A stretch of DNA of 21,455 nucleotides. It comes from Devosia sp. GTDB taxonomy: Bacteria > Pseudomonadota > Alphaproteobacteria > Rhizobiales > Devosiaceae. Both the position numbers and the translations under genes were made by a program. The stretch spans positions 1 to 21,455 of the forward strand of contig DROE01000290.1 in NCBI GenBank assembly GCA_011322005.1, read 5' to 3'. Under the pieces are notes generated by a model that saw only the letters and a list, made by a program, of their open reading frames with translations, searched no databases and was not told the DNA's origin. Numbering within the stretch: position 1 is the first letter of the stretch; each line of letters begins with the position of its first letter. Positions 1-6,694 of this stretch are shown piece after piece.

Positions 1-332
1 AAAGTCAAAGTTTTCGCTTTAGTCCTACCTGATCGTTACCCAGCCAGTTGGGCCGGTTTAACCATCCGGGAGACAGAGTGCAATTTGCAGAGCAAAGACG
101 GAGCACGCAGCACCCGGCATATCGCCCGCACTCAAAATCCCAGCCCGGATCAAACGCAAGCGAAAGCAACCCGGTTGCATTTCACCCCGATAGATAAGGC
201 CGCGGCACGCGCTGACCACCTCCTTCTGCCGAGCCGCGGATTGTTTACCCAGATTCCGGAATCTTTCCGTTCTTCAATAAAATCAGCCGCCAGACAAAGA
301 AAGAAGCATCAGAAAAGCTGGTATCCCGTATA
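1..332. other. Non-coding or decayed stretch, no gene recognised
   Basis: I read this stretch in all frames and found no recognisable protein family. A 128-codon open frame at 85-471 on the plus strand has composition and residue usage typical of a chance frame and runs antisense through the ArsR remnant. On the minus strand, downstream of the ArsR remnant's stop, the frames are broken by stops. I see no terminator, tRNA or repeat. Together with the damaged ArsR gene beside it, the region looks like decaying accessory DNA next to a tRNA gene, but that is inference. Confidence 0.4.
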
Positions 333-660
333 CTATTCGTTTACCCTTGGGGGTGGTCGCCCGGTGTCCAACAGCGATAAAATTTCCGAGCAATTGTCCG
401 ATTGCCCCTCACAGCAATCCGCCAACAAGAATCCAATCAGGTCGTTTATCGCCCGCAACCGTACGGCATAATGGATTTCACGCTGGTGGCGTGTGGCCGT
501 GAGAAGTCCGGCACGCTTTAATATGGAAAGGTGCCCCGAAAGCGTTGACGTCACGATCCCGAGACGGCGGGATATCTGCCGTGGAATATGTGCTGTGAGC
601 AGTTTCAACCTTGACGAGGAGATCGACCGGAACCAGGTGCCGGCAATGAAGTGGCACGCA
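333..660 (-). pseudogene. ArsR-family (winged-helix) regulator remnant
   Basis: The minus-strand frame ending with TAG at 333-335 encodes a good ArsR/SmtB-type DNA-binding domain. It reads QISRRLGIVTSTLSGHLSIL (helix-turn-helix), then KRAGLLTATRHQREIHYAVR (wing), then FLLADCCEGQSDNC, the cysteine-containing tail common in ArsR proteins encoded near arsenate genes. The N-terminal helices expected before this (a TRLxIxRLL-type stretch) are not in the same frame. A possible match, LLVKVE, is in another minus-strand frame at roughly 606-625, which suggests a frameshift there. The frame remains open back to 995, but that part runs into the tRNA gene and resembles nothing, so it cannot be the real start. 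No arsC, acr3 or other arsenic gene is seen. I call it a pseudogene or fragment. A short functional protein or a sequencing error cannot be excluded. Confidence 0.6.
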
Positions 661-967
661 ATGATTCCGGGAGCTGACAGCAGAGGTCTTTTCCCCGCCG
701 GTGTCGCCGATATGGATTTCTGCGCGCGCCCTCCGGTGATCGCCGCCAAAGTACCAGCTTTCCATTGGAGAAGCCGGATGAAGCCCCACACCATCCTTGA
801 CCCGAAAATCTGTGACCGCACCAAGCATACGGCAGGTAACCCAAGAAGAGCGAGGCTGTTGCGGCCGCCCGAGGGGTGCCCGGGAAAACATCGGCTGGGC
901 ATTTTTTTCAAAAACGCCCGGAAAGCGAATAGGCTCGTTGTGTCACGGGTGTACGGCGCCTGAATTT
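661..967. other. Gap between ArsR remnant and tRNA-Gly, no gene recognised
   Basis: Several overlapping frames are open here on both strands, but none has recognisable motifs or a convincing ribosome binding site. The only structure I see is an imperfect inverted repeat at 897-919: GGGC, then an A/T-rich core able to pair with itself, then GCCC. It lies about 50 bp past the 3' end of the tRNA and could act as a weak transcription end. The sequence may be the eroded 5' part of the ArsR gene or unrelated spacer. Confidence 0.35.
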
Positions 968-1042
<75 letters not shown>

Positions 1043-1266
1043 GCACCAAAATCTGGGCAAATCTGACTGGCTCCGGCAACAAAGAGGAAGCGCATATGCC
1101 CATCGCGCGCCTGTATGCCCAATCAATACCGTAATTGCAACCCAAAACTGGCAGGCGGGAATTGCCTGGCCCGACGCCCTTGCCATGCAATTTCCAGCTA
1201 CGATATGTAGGACAACGCTCTTTAACCCGCGTCCGAGACAGTTGACGCATAAGTGGACGGATCCAG

Positions 1267-2211
1267 ATGAATACCCATGACTCAACCTTTGCCTCGGCCA
1301 ACAGCACGCAGCCCCCAGCCGGGCTGATAAGAGATTCTTCTGCCGCCACTTTCAAGGCGGATGTCATTGATCAGTCGGCCAGCGTTCCGGTGCTCGTGGA
1401 TTTCTGGGCCCCCTGGTGCGGTCCGTGCCGCCAGCTTGGTCCGGCACTTGAAAAAGTGGTTACCGAGGCAGGTGGAAAGGTCAAGCTTGTCAAGGTGAAT
1501 ATCGACGAGAACCAGGCGCTTGCCGGCCAGATGGGTGTACGCTCTATTCCAGCGGTTTTTGCTTTTGCCGGAGGGCAACCCGTTGACGGGTTTATGGGCG
1601 CGCTGCCGGAAAGCGAGATTAGCGCGTTTGTGCAAAAAATACTCGCTGCAACTTCGCAAGGTGCGGAACAGGGTGACATGAACGCCCAGATTTCCAAAGC
1701 CCTGGACACGGCCGCCGAAGCGGTAAAGGCCGGTGACCTGGAACAGGCTATCAACATCTATGGAATTGTTCTGCAGCAAATGCCGGAGCACGCGGAAGCA
1801 CTTGTCGGCCTTTCCCAGGCCTTCATGCTGTCCGGTACCATTGAACAGGCCCGCCAGACCCTCCAGCTTGTGCCGGAGAACCAGCGTTCGTCCAGTGAGT
1901 ATCTGGCCGCCTGTCGTGCTCTGGAACTGGCAGATGCGGCCGGGGAGTTGAGCGGTAAAGCTGCCCTTGAAGCCCGTCTTGAAGCCAACCCGGATGACCA
2001 TCAGGCCCGCATGGATCTGGCCATGTTGCTCAACCAGGCGGGGAACCGGGAGGCCGCGGGTGAAGCCCTGCTTGAAATTATTAGGCGGGATCGTGAATGG
2101 AATGATGACAGTGCCAAGATCAGGCTGCTCGAATTTTTCGAGGCCTGGGGACCAGCCGATCCGGCCACTGTTCGCAGTCGCAAACAACTCTCAAAGCTGC
2201 TTTTTTCCTGA
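1267..2211 (+). CDS. cnoX: CnoX/YbbN-type thioredoxin-TPR chaperedoxin
   Basis: A 314-residue protein with an N-terminal thioredoxin domain (about residues 22-130) and a C-terminal tetratricopeptide-like helical region (about 140-310). This is the architecture and usual length of the CnoX/YbbN co-chaperone family, which holds unfolding cytoplasmic clients and hands them to GroEL/DnaK. The active site is WCGPC with cysteines 51 and 54, followed by the cis-proline segment RSIPAVFAF. The canonical CxxC means the protein should be redox active, as reported for the Caulobacter homologue, whereas E. coli CnoX has lost this motif. The ATG at 1267 is preceded by GGACGG at 1255-1260, a modest ribosome binding site. 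A weak promoter match (TTGCCA at 1180, TATGTA at 1204) lies upstream. It leads a three-gene forward cluster with the LON-domain and Trm112-like genes. Confidence 0.9.
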   Translation: MNTHDSTFASANSTQPPAGLIRDSSAATFKADVIDQSASVPVLVDFWAPWCGPCRQLGPALEKVVTEAGGKVKLVKVNIDENQALAGQMGVRSIPAVFAFAGGQPVDGFMGALPESEISAFVQKILAATSQGAEQGDMNAQISKALDTAAEAVKAGDLEQAINIYGIVLQQMPEHAEALVGLSQAFMLSGTIEQARQTLQLVPENQRSSSEYLAACRALELADAAGELSGKAALEARLEANPDDHQARMDLAMLLNQAGNREAAGEALLEIIRRDREWNDDSAKIRLLEFFEAWGPADPATVRSRKQLSKLLFS

Positions 2212-2232
2212 GGGACGTTTTTTGGGGCAAAC

Positions 2233-2898
2233 ATGAGCAAACGACCCAGATCCGGCGCCGACATAGGGCCTTTGGTTAGCCTGCTTCCCCTGTCCGGTGC
2301 CCTGCTTCTGCCGCGCACGCAGAGGCCGCTGGTGGTTTTTGAATCGCGCTACATCTCCCTTGTGGACACCGCCCTTGGGGGCGGCAGGCTTGTGGGCCTG
2401 GTCCAGCCCCTCAGCGATACCGAAGAATCACCCGCTGACCGGGAGGTGCCGCTGCGCTCGGTGGGGTGCCTGGGGTACATCACCCAGTTCGAGGAACTTC
2501 CCGACGCAAGATACATGATCATTCTTGAGGGAGTTTGTCGCTTTGAAATTGTCAGCGAAGTTCATTCGGACACTGCCTACCGCACCGCAAACATTTCAAC
2601 ACAAAGATATTTGGGCGACTTTGATCAAAGTACGGGCGAGGCCGATGTTGATCGCGCAGGATTTCTCGAAGTCATGCGCAAATATGCCGAGTTCGCCGAC
2701 ATTGACTTTGACTGGGCCGGTATCAAGGGGATTTCTACCGCCGACCTGGTGAACACCTGCTGTCTGCTCAGCCCCTATGGAGCCTCCGAAAAACAGGTTC
2801 TGCTTGAGGCCTCAACGCTTGCCCAGCGGGCCGAAACGCTGGTTGCTCTGGCGGAGCTGGAAATGACCCGCTCTCAACAGGGCGTCAAACTGCAATGA
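2233..2898 (+). CDS. Stand-alone LON substrate-binding-domain protein
   Basis: A 221-residue protein consisting almost entirely of a LON N-terminal (substrate-binding, PUA-like) domain. The family signature is visible near the N-terminus as LPLSGALLLPRTQRPLVVFE, followed by SRYISLVDTAL and GRLVGLVQP, then the second half with GCLGYITQFEELPD and MIILEGVCRFEI. There is no AAA+ ATPase and no Ser-Lys protease domain, so it is not Lon itself. Such short proteins are widespread in alphaproteobacteria, usually beside the thioredoxin/CnoX gene as here. Their exact role is not established, though a protein-quality-control role is inferred from domain and neighbour. The start at 2233 has GGGG at 2224-2227. 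The 21-bp gap from cnoX and 4-bp overlap with the next gene suggest one transcript. Confidence 0.88.
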   Translation: MSKRPRSGADIGPLVSLLPLSGALLLPRTQRPLVVFESRYISLVDTALGGGRLVGLVQPLSDTEESPADREVPLRSVGCLGYITQFEELPDARYMIILEGVCRFEIVSEVHSDTAYRTANISTQRYLGDFDQSTGEADVDRAGFLEVMRKYAEFADIDFDWAGIKGISTADLVNTCCLLSPYGASEKQVLLEASTLAQRAETLVALAELEMTRSQQGVKLQ

Positions 2899-3116
2899 AC
2901 CCCGGTAAGAAAACCAGCACTGAAAAACTCGACATTCGTGTCGTCGAAATGCTGGTTTGCCCGTTAACAAAGACCCGGCTGGTGCTGAACAAAGACCGGA
3001 GCGAACTGATTTCCCGAGGAGCCCGGGTTGCTTTCCCTATTCGCAAGGGAGTACCGTTGCTGTGTTTGGGCGAAGCGCGCACACTTGATGAAAAAGAACT
3101 GGACGGGCTAAGATAG
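2895..3116 (+). CDS. Trm112-family small protein
   Basis: A 73-residue protein with the Trm112/YcaR pattern: VEMLVCPLTKTRLVLNKD, then the conserved ELISRGARVAFPIRKGVPLL and an acidic tail. Eukaryotic and archaeal Trm112 proteins are zinc-binding partners that activate methyltransferases. Bacterial members are short and mostly uncharacterised. The usual four zinc cysteines are not present. I see only the CP at the N-terminal knuckle (about residue 18) and a later LLCLG, so metal binding is doubtful, as in many proteobacterial members. The ATG overlaps the previous gene's stop by four bases (ATGA), which indicates translational coupling. It ends 19 bp before the convergent ubiH-family gene, with no obvious terminator between them. 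Confidence 0.85.
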   Translation: MNPGKKTSTEKLDIRVVEMLVCPLTKTRLVLNKDRSELISRGARVAFPIRKGVPLLCLGEARTLDEKELDGLR

Positions 3117-3135
3117 GCCGACCCCGTTATTCCGC

Positions 3136-4371
3136 TTAAAGGACCCTGCCCATCAGGAGTTTCGGGCTTCCCGGACTTTGCCCCGCCGCATGGCGTATCA
3201 GGAACTTTTTGACGTCTGGCATGCGATCCACAAGCCCCAAACCAAAATCCCGCGCGATTCTGAGAGCCAGCACTTCATTTGAAAAAAGCCGGTTCAAACT
3301 GTCTGTCACCATAGCCATCAGCGCCACATCAAGCCGCCTCCAGCGCTCATAACCGCGCAGAACATTTACGTCCCCGTGATCCTGGCCCAGACGAACTGCT
3401 TCAACTATCACTTCGCTCAGCGCGGCCACATCCTTCAGTCCAAGATTAAGGCCCTGTCCCGTTATGGGGTGGATGGCGTGAGCGGCATCGCCAAGCAGCG
3501 CCAGGCGAGGTGCCACGAATTCACGCGCCAGACACAAACGCAAGGGAAAGCTCTGAACTGGCTCCTCAAGTTCGACCTTGCCAAGAGTATGGCCCATGCT
3601 TGCTTCAATAATGTTCGCCTGCTCCTGCCGGGTGAGGGTCAAAAGCCGTTCTGCCTCTTGCCGGCCTTCTGTCCATACAAGCGACGAACGGCTGCCGGGC
3701 AGAGGAAGACTGGCAAAAGGCCCGGCGGGGCGGAAATGCTCAAACGCAGTGTTTTTGTGGTCGATCTCGTGGAATATCGTCGTGACCAGACCATTCTGGC
3801 GATAATCATGACCTGTGGTTCTGATTCCCGCCATGTCCCGTACCGCGGACCGGGAGCCATCTGCAGCAACAACAAGCTTCGTTCTGACGCTGCTATTGTT
3901 GTCCAGAAGAAGTTCGGCCAATGGACCGTTCAAGTGCATTGCGCGCACCTGAACGCCAGCCTTGAATTCAACTTCTTCTTTCGCCGCCTCAAGCAGCACT
4001 CCCGCAATATCCCGAATCGGCACCATATGCGCAAAAGGCCGGCCCGGGAATACCTCCCCATCAAAGGACAGGAACAGGGGTCTCGAAATATCATCGGAAC
4101 CAGAATCAGTCACCCGCATATGAGAAATGGGGGAGGCATGTCTTGACATTTTCTCCCATATCCCGAGCGCTTCGAATATTCTGGTCACCCCGGCTGCAAG
4201 AGCCAGTGAGCGGGCATCGTTGGGAACTTCGAAACCTTTTTTGTCAATGACCAGCACTTTTAGTTCCGGCATGAACCGGGCCAGGGTCACGCCCAGTGTC
4301 AAACCGGCAGGACCACCCCCCACAACCGCCACGTCGTATAATGAAGACTGTTCCATAGCGCTATGTTTCAT
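3136..4371 (-). CDS. UbiH/UbiF-family FAD-dependent ubiquinone-biosynthesis monooxygenase
   Basis: A 411-residue flavoprotein hydroxylase. The Rossmann FAD-binding motif VAVVGGGPAGL is at residues 14-24. The DG motif (VVAADGSRSAVRDMAGI) is around residues 168-184. The second FAD/ribityl motif GDAAHAIHPITGQGLNLGL is at 294-312. These are the three signatures of the UbiH/UbiF/Coq6 group, which hydroxylates the aromatic ring of ubiquinone precursors with NAD(P)H and oxygen at the inner membrane. Sequence alone does not tell me which ring position, so I give no symbol. The ATG at 4371 has AAGGA about 11 bases upstream. A second in-frame ATG lies five codons later. The gene runs opposite to its neighbours and shares the upstream gap with glnK, so its promoter must lie within 4372-4660. 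Confidence 0.9.
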   Translation of the reverse strand: MKHSAMEQSSLYDVAVVGGGPAGLTLGVTLARFMPELKVLVIDKKGFEVPNDARSLALAAGVTRIFEALGIWEKMSRHASPISHMRVTDSGSDDISRPLFLSFDGEVFPGRPFAHMVPIRDIAGVLLEAAKEEVEFKAGVQVRAMHLNGPLAELLLDNNSSVRTKLVVAADGSRSAVRDMAGIRTTGHDYRQNGLVTTIFHEIDHKNTAFEHFRPAGPFASLPLPGSRSSLVWTEGRQEAERLLTLTRQEQANIIEASMGHTLGKVELEEPVQSFPLRLCLAREFVAPRLALLGDAAHAIHPITGQGLNLGLKDVAALSEVIVEAVRLGQDHGDVNVLRGYERWRRLDVALMAMVTDSLNRLFSNEVLALRIARDFGLGLVDRMPDVKKFLIRHAAGQSPGSPKLLMGRVL

Positions 4372-4483
4372 CCTGCTTTTACGTCCTTATAGCAGACCCC
4401 GGAGCCAGACCTATCCCTATTTTCGCCAAGACCTCCCACCGTGAGTTCAACGCCACATAAGGGAGTTGCCTAAATTTTGCTCA

Positions 4484-4500
4484 TGCTTGCAATTTTTGCA
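4484..4500. promoter_or_regulatory. Possible NtrC-type binding site upstream of glnK
   Basis: The sequence TGC-N11-GCA with an A/T-rich core (TGCTTGCAATTTTTGCA) keeps the outer skeleton and 17-bp length of NtrC enhancer sites. The inner half-site bases do not match the consensus well. It lies about 100 bp upstream of the sigma-54-like element at 4600-4615, the spacing expected for an enhancer-binding activator. Its position in a glnK-amtB upstream region raises its plausibility, but a 6-base skeleton match in A/T-rich DNA is weak evidence by itself. Confidence 0.3.
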
Positions 4501-4599
4501 TAAGTTTTAGGCGTATAGTGTGAATTTGCCAGCAACCGGCAAGTAGGATTGAAAAATATATCTCGTATTTACAACAGGTTATCGAGGTAATGCCTATTC

Positions 4600-4615
4600 T
4601 GGCACGGCTCTTGAT
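4600..4615 (+). promoter_or_regulatory. Sigma-54 (-24/-12) promoter for glnK-amtB
   Basis: TGGCACGGCTCTTGAT matches the sigma-54 consensus TGGCACG-N4-TTGCA/T. The -24 box TGGCACG is perfect, the spacer is four bases, and the GG to G(A) distance of ten bases is right. The one deviation is at the normally invariant -12 GC, which here is GA. It lies 45 bp before the glnK ATG, and glnK-amtB operons are classic NtrC/sigma-54 targets under nitrogen limitation, so context supports the call. Transcription would start near 4625-4630. Confidence 0.6.
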
Positions 4616-4660
4616 TCCTCACGGGCGAACCAATTTCCCACTGTGTGCAAAGGACAGGAA

Positions 4661-4999
4661 ATGAAACTGCTGATCGCCATCATCAAACCCTCCCGACTTG
4701 AGGAGGTTCGCACGGCCCTGACCGATCTTGATGTTCACGGCATGACCGTGAGCGAAGTCAAAGGTTACGGACGCCAGAAAGGACACTCGGAAATTTACCG
4801 CGGGGCCGAGTATGCGGTCAATTTTCTTCCCAAGCTGAAAATAGAAATTGCCATCGAAGCCTCCCAACTCGCAGCAGCTACTGAAGCTGTGCGTGAAGCG
4901 GCGAACTCCGGACGCATCGGGGACGGCAAGATATTTGTTCTTGATCTTGAACAGGCCACCCGCATCCGCACCGGCGAAACCGGCGCTGCCGCCCTCTAG
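4661..4999 (+). CDS. glnK: PII nitrogen regulatory protein GlnK
   Basis: A PII signal-transduction protein of exactly 112 residues, the standard length. It begins MKLLIAIIKPSRLEEVRTAL and carries the T-loop GRQKGHSEIYRGAEY with Tyr51, the uridylylation site, then VNFLPKLKIEI, and the C-terminal GRIGDGKIFVLD and RIRTGE segments that bind ATP/ADP and 2-oxoglutarate. As a trimer it senses nitrogen and energy status, and when not uridylylated it plugs the AmtB channel. I chose the ATG at 4661 (AGGA at 4651) over an upstream GTG at 4643, because the PII family starts exactly here. Linkage to amtB, 40 bp downstream, makes GlnK more likely than GlnB. Confidence 0.95.
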   Translation: MKLLIAIIKPSRLEEVRTALTDLDVHGMTVSEVKGYGRQKGHSEIYRGAEYAVNFLPKLKIEIAIEASQLAAATEAVREAANSGRIGDGKIFVLDLEQATRIRTGETGAAAL

Positions 5000-5039
5000 A
5001 AAACCGTTTTCAAACAAAACTCCCCCGGAGCAAGATACC

Positions 5040-6479
5040 ATGACTTCTATTATAAAATTCCCCTTCGCCATTCTGGTGACAATACTGGCATTGCTCGCCT
5101 TCAGCCAGCCCGCTTTTGCGCAAGGGGCCGACTATTCAGCCACCATAAACACAACCCTTGAGGCCATCGGCGAAGCCGCAAGCAGCGCCGCACTTGAAGA
5201 AGGCGCCTCCGAAGAAGAGGCCGCAGCCGCTGGTGCCGCCGCTGTTTCCCAGGCAGTTGCAGGCTCGTTCGGCGACCGCGACGCCAAAATCTTCAACACG
5301 TTGCTTTTCCTGATCGGCGGGTTTCTCGTCATGTGGATGGCCGCCGGTTTCACCATGCTCGAAACCGGTCTGGTGCGCAAAAAGAACGTCTCCATGCAGG
5401 CCCTCAAGAATATCGCGCTCTATTCCATCGCCGGCATCATGTTCTGGCTGATTGGTTATAATGTGATGTATGGCGGCTCGGCTGGCGGCTTTGTTGGCAC
5501 TTTCCTGCCCTACAATTTCCCCGCTCCCGGCGCCGACACCGCCGACGCCGGATATTCAACCGCCTCTGACTGGTTCTTCCAGATGGCCTTTGTCGCCGCA
5601 ACCGCTTCCATCGTTTCCGGGGCTGTGGCCGAAAGGGTCAAGCTCTGGTCCTTCCTGGCTTTCACCGTGGTTCTGACCGGCGTGCTCTATCCCGTCACCG
5701 GCATGTGGCAGTGGGGCGGCGGCTGGCTGGCAGAAATGGGTTTTTCAGACTTTGCTGGTTCAACCCTGGTCCACTCCGTTGGTGGCTGGGCCGCTCTGGC
5801 CGGAGTAATCATTATCGGCGCCCGCACCGGTAAGTTTGGCCCGGATGGGGCGATAACCGCCATGCCCGGCTCCTCAATTCCCCTTGCCACGCTTGGCATG
5901 TTCATTCTGTGGCTGGGCTGGTTCGGATTTAACGGTGCTTCCCAGCTGGCCATGGGAACCATTGCCGACATTGGCGATATTTCACGCATCTTTGCCAACA
6001 CCAACCTTGCAGCCGCCGCCGGTGCTGTTGCCGCCATGATTGCTGTGAAGCTGGTATATAAAAAGGTCGATGTGACCATGGTTATCAACGGCGCCCTTGC
6101 CGGACTGGTGTCCATCACAGCCGAACCACTCACCCCGAGCGTACCCGCAGCTCTTTTCATTGGCGCAATCGGTGGTGTCATCGTGGTGTTTGCCATCCCC
6201 ATACTCGACAGGCTCAAACTGGACGACGTGGTCGGAGCCATTCCGGTGCATCTGTTTGCCGGCATCTGGGGCACCCTGATTGTCCCCCTGACCAATCCGG
6301 GGACCAGCTATGTTACCCAGCTCATAGGGATTCTTGCCATTGGTGCCTTCACTTTTGTTGCCTCAAGCATCGTCTGGCTGGCTCTCAAGGCAACTCTGGG
6401 AGTACGGGTTTCTGAAGAAGATGAGTCCCTTGGCCTTGATAAGGCAGAAGTTGGTGTGGAGGCCTATCCCGAGTTTTAG
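5040..6479 (+). CDS. amtB: Ammonium transporter AmtB
   Basis: A 479-residue Amt/MEP/Rh-family inner-membrane ammonium channel, probably trimeric with 11 transmembrane helices. Residues 1-27 look like a cleavable signal peptide ending AFA. Family landmarks include AGFTMLETGLVRKKN, GAVAERVKLWSF, and the two pore histidines, His245 in STLVHSVGGWAAL and His404 in IPVHLFAGIWGT. The cytoplasmic tail ends near GLDKAEVGVEAYPEF. Between the signal peptide and helix 1 (about residue 84) lies an Ala/Glu-rich segment of about 55 residues, much longer than the short stretch in E. coli AmtB. The ATG at 5040 has GGAG at 5027-5030. A longer frame open upstream to 4848 overlaps glnK and is not the start. It is co-transcribed with glnK, whose product gates it. 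Confidence 0.95.
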   Translation: MTSIIKFPFAILVTILALLAFSQPAFAQGADYSATINTTLEAIGEAASSAALEEGASEEEAAAAGAAAVSQAVAGSFGDRDAKIFNTLLFLIGGFLVMWMAAGFTMLETGLVRKKNVSMQALKNIALYSIAGIMFWLIGYNVMYGGSAGGFVGTFLPYNFPAPGADTADAGYSTASDWFFQMAFVAATASIVSGAVAERVKLWSFLAFTVVLTGVLYPVTGMWQWGGGWLAEMGFSDFAGSTLVHSVGGWAALAGVIIIGARTGKFGPDGAITAMPGSSIPLATLGMFILWLGWFGFNGASQLAMGTIADIGDISRIFANTNLAAAAGAVAAMIAVKLVYKKVDVTMVINGALAGLVSITAEPLTPSVPAALFIGAIGGVIVVFAIPILDRLKLDDVVGAIPVHLFAGIWGTLIVPLTNPGTSYVTQLIGILAIGAFTFVASSIVWLALKATLGVRVSEEDESLGLDKAEVGVEAYPEF

Positions 6480-6509
6480 CGCCCGTCTCCACATACCGCG
6501 AACATCCAG

Positions 6510-6540
6510 CCCGGCGGCCCTGTGCCGCCGGGTTTTTCTT
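6510..6540 (+). terminator. Rho-independent terminator after amtB
   Basis: A perfect 9-bp GC-rich stem (CCCGGCGGC at 6510-6518 pairing with GCCGCCGGG at 6524-6532) with a 5-base loop CCTGT is followed by TTTTTCTT. It sits 30 bp after the amtB stop and separates the nitrogen operon from ftsK. Confidence 0.93.
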
Positions 6541-6560
6541 AGGCCGGTATGAAAGGAAAA

Positions 6561-6582
6561 TGCACTTCCGCGGATTAGTGCA
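6561..6582. repeat. Inverted repeat TGCACT-N10-AGTGCA upstream of ftsK
   Basis: Two perfect 6-bp half-sites are separated by ten bases, between the amtB terminator and ftsK and about 112 bp before the ftsK ATG. The half-site centres are 16 bp apart, about one and a half helical turns, so this may be an operator, but I recognise no regulator. It resembles NtrC half-sites (TGCAC/GTGCA), yet the spacer is five bases too long for the standard NtrC site. Confidence 0.4.
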
Positions 6583-6694
6583 AGGTTAACTATGCTTCTG
6601 TACCATCCTCCACACCAATAGGCTTTTGCCAAGGCCATTTGTGCTTCCCGGCATCTATCTGTTGCGACCAGTTGAGTAAAACCGCTTGAGTATC

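Noticed and set aside
85..471. 128-codon plus-strand frame at the window start
   Set aside because: Composition looks random, there is no family match, and it runs antisense through the ArsR remnant.
897..919. GGGC...GCCC hairpin with an A/T core as the tRNA-Gly terminator
   Set aside because: The stem is mostly A-T pairs and no T-run follows on the minus strand, so it does not fit an intrinsic terminator.
1048..1059. 12-base repeat AAAATCTGGGCA, also at 10480-10491
   Set aside because: Only two copies of a short word 9.4 kb apart with unrelated surroundings; likely chance.
1282..2187. Long open frame (301 codons) antisense to cnoX
   Set aside because: It mirrors the coding frame of a clear cnoX gene, has no recognisable motif and no ribosome binding site; such shadows are common in GC-rich DNA.
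3376..4146. 256-codon plus-strand frame within the ubiH-family gene
   Set aside because: The minus-strand protein has three clear FAD-hydroxylase motifs; the plus frame has none and no plausible start signal.
4848..5039. N-terminal extension of the AmtB frame
   Set aside because: It overlaps glnK in another frame and would precede a clear signal peptide; the ATG at 5040 has its own ribosome binding site.
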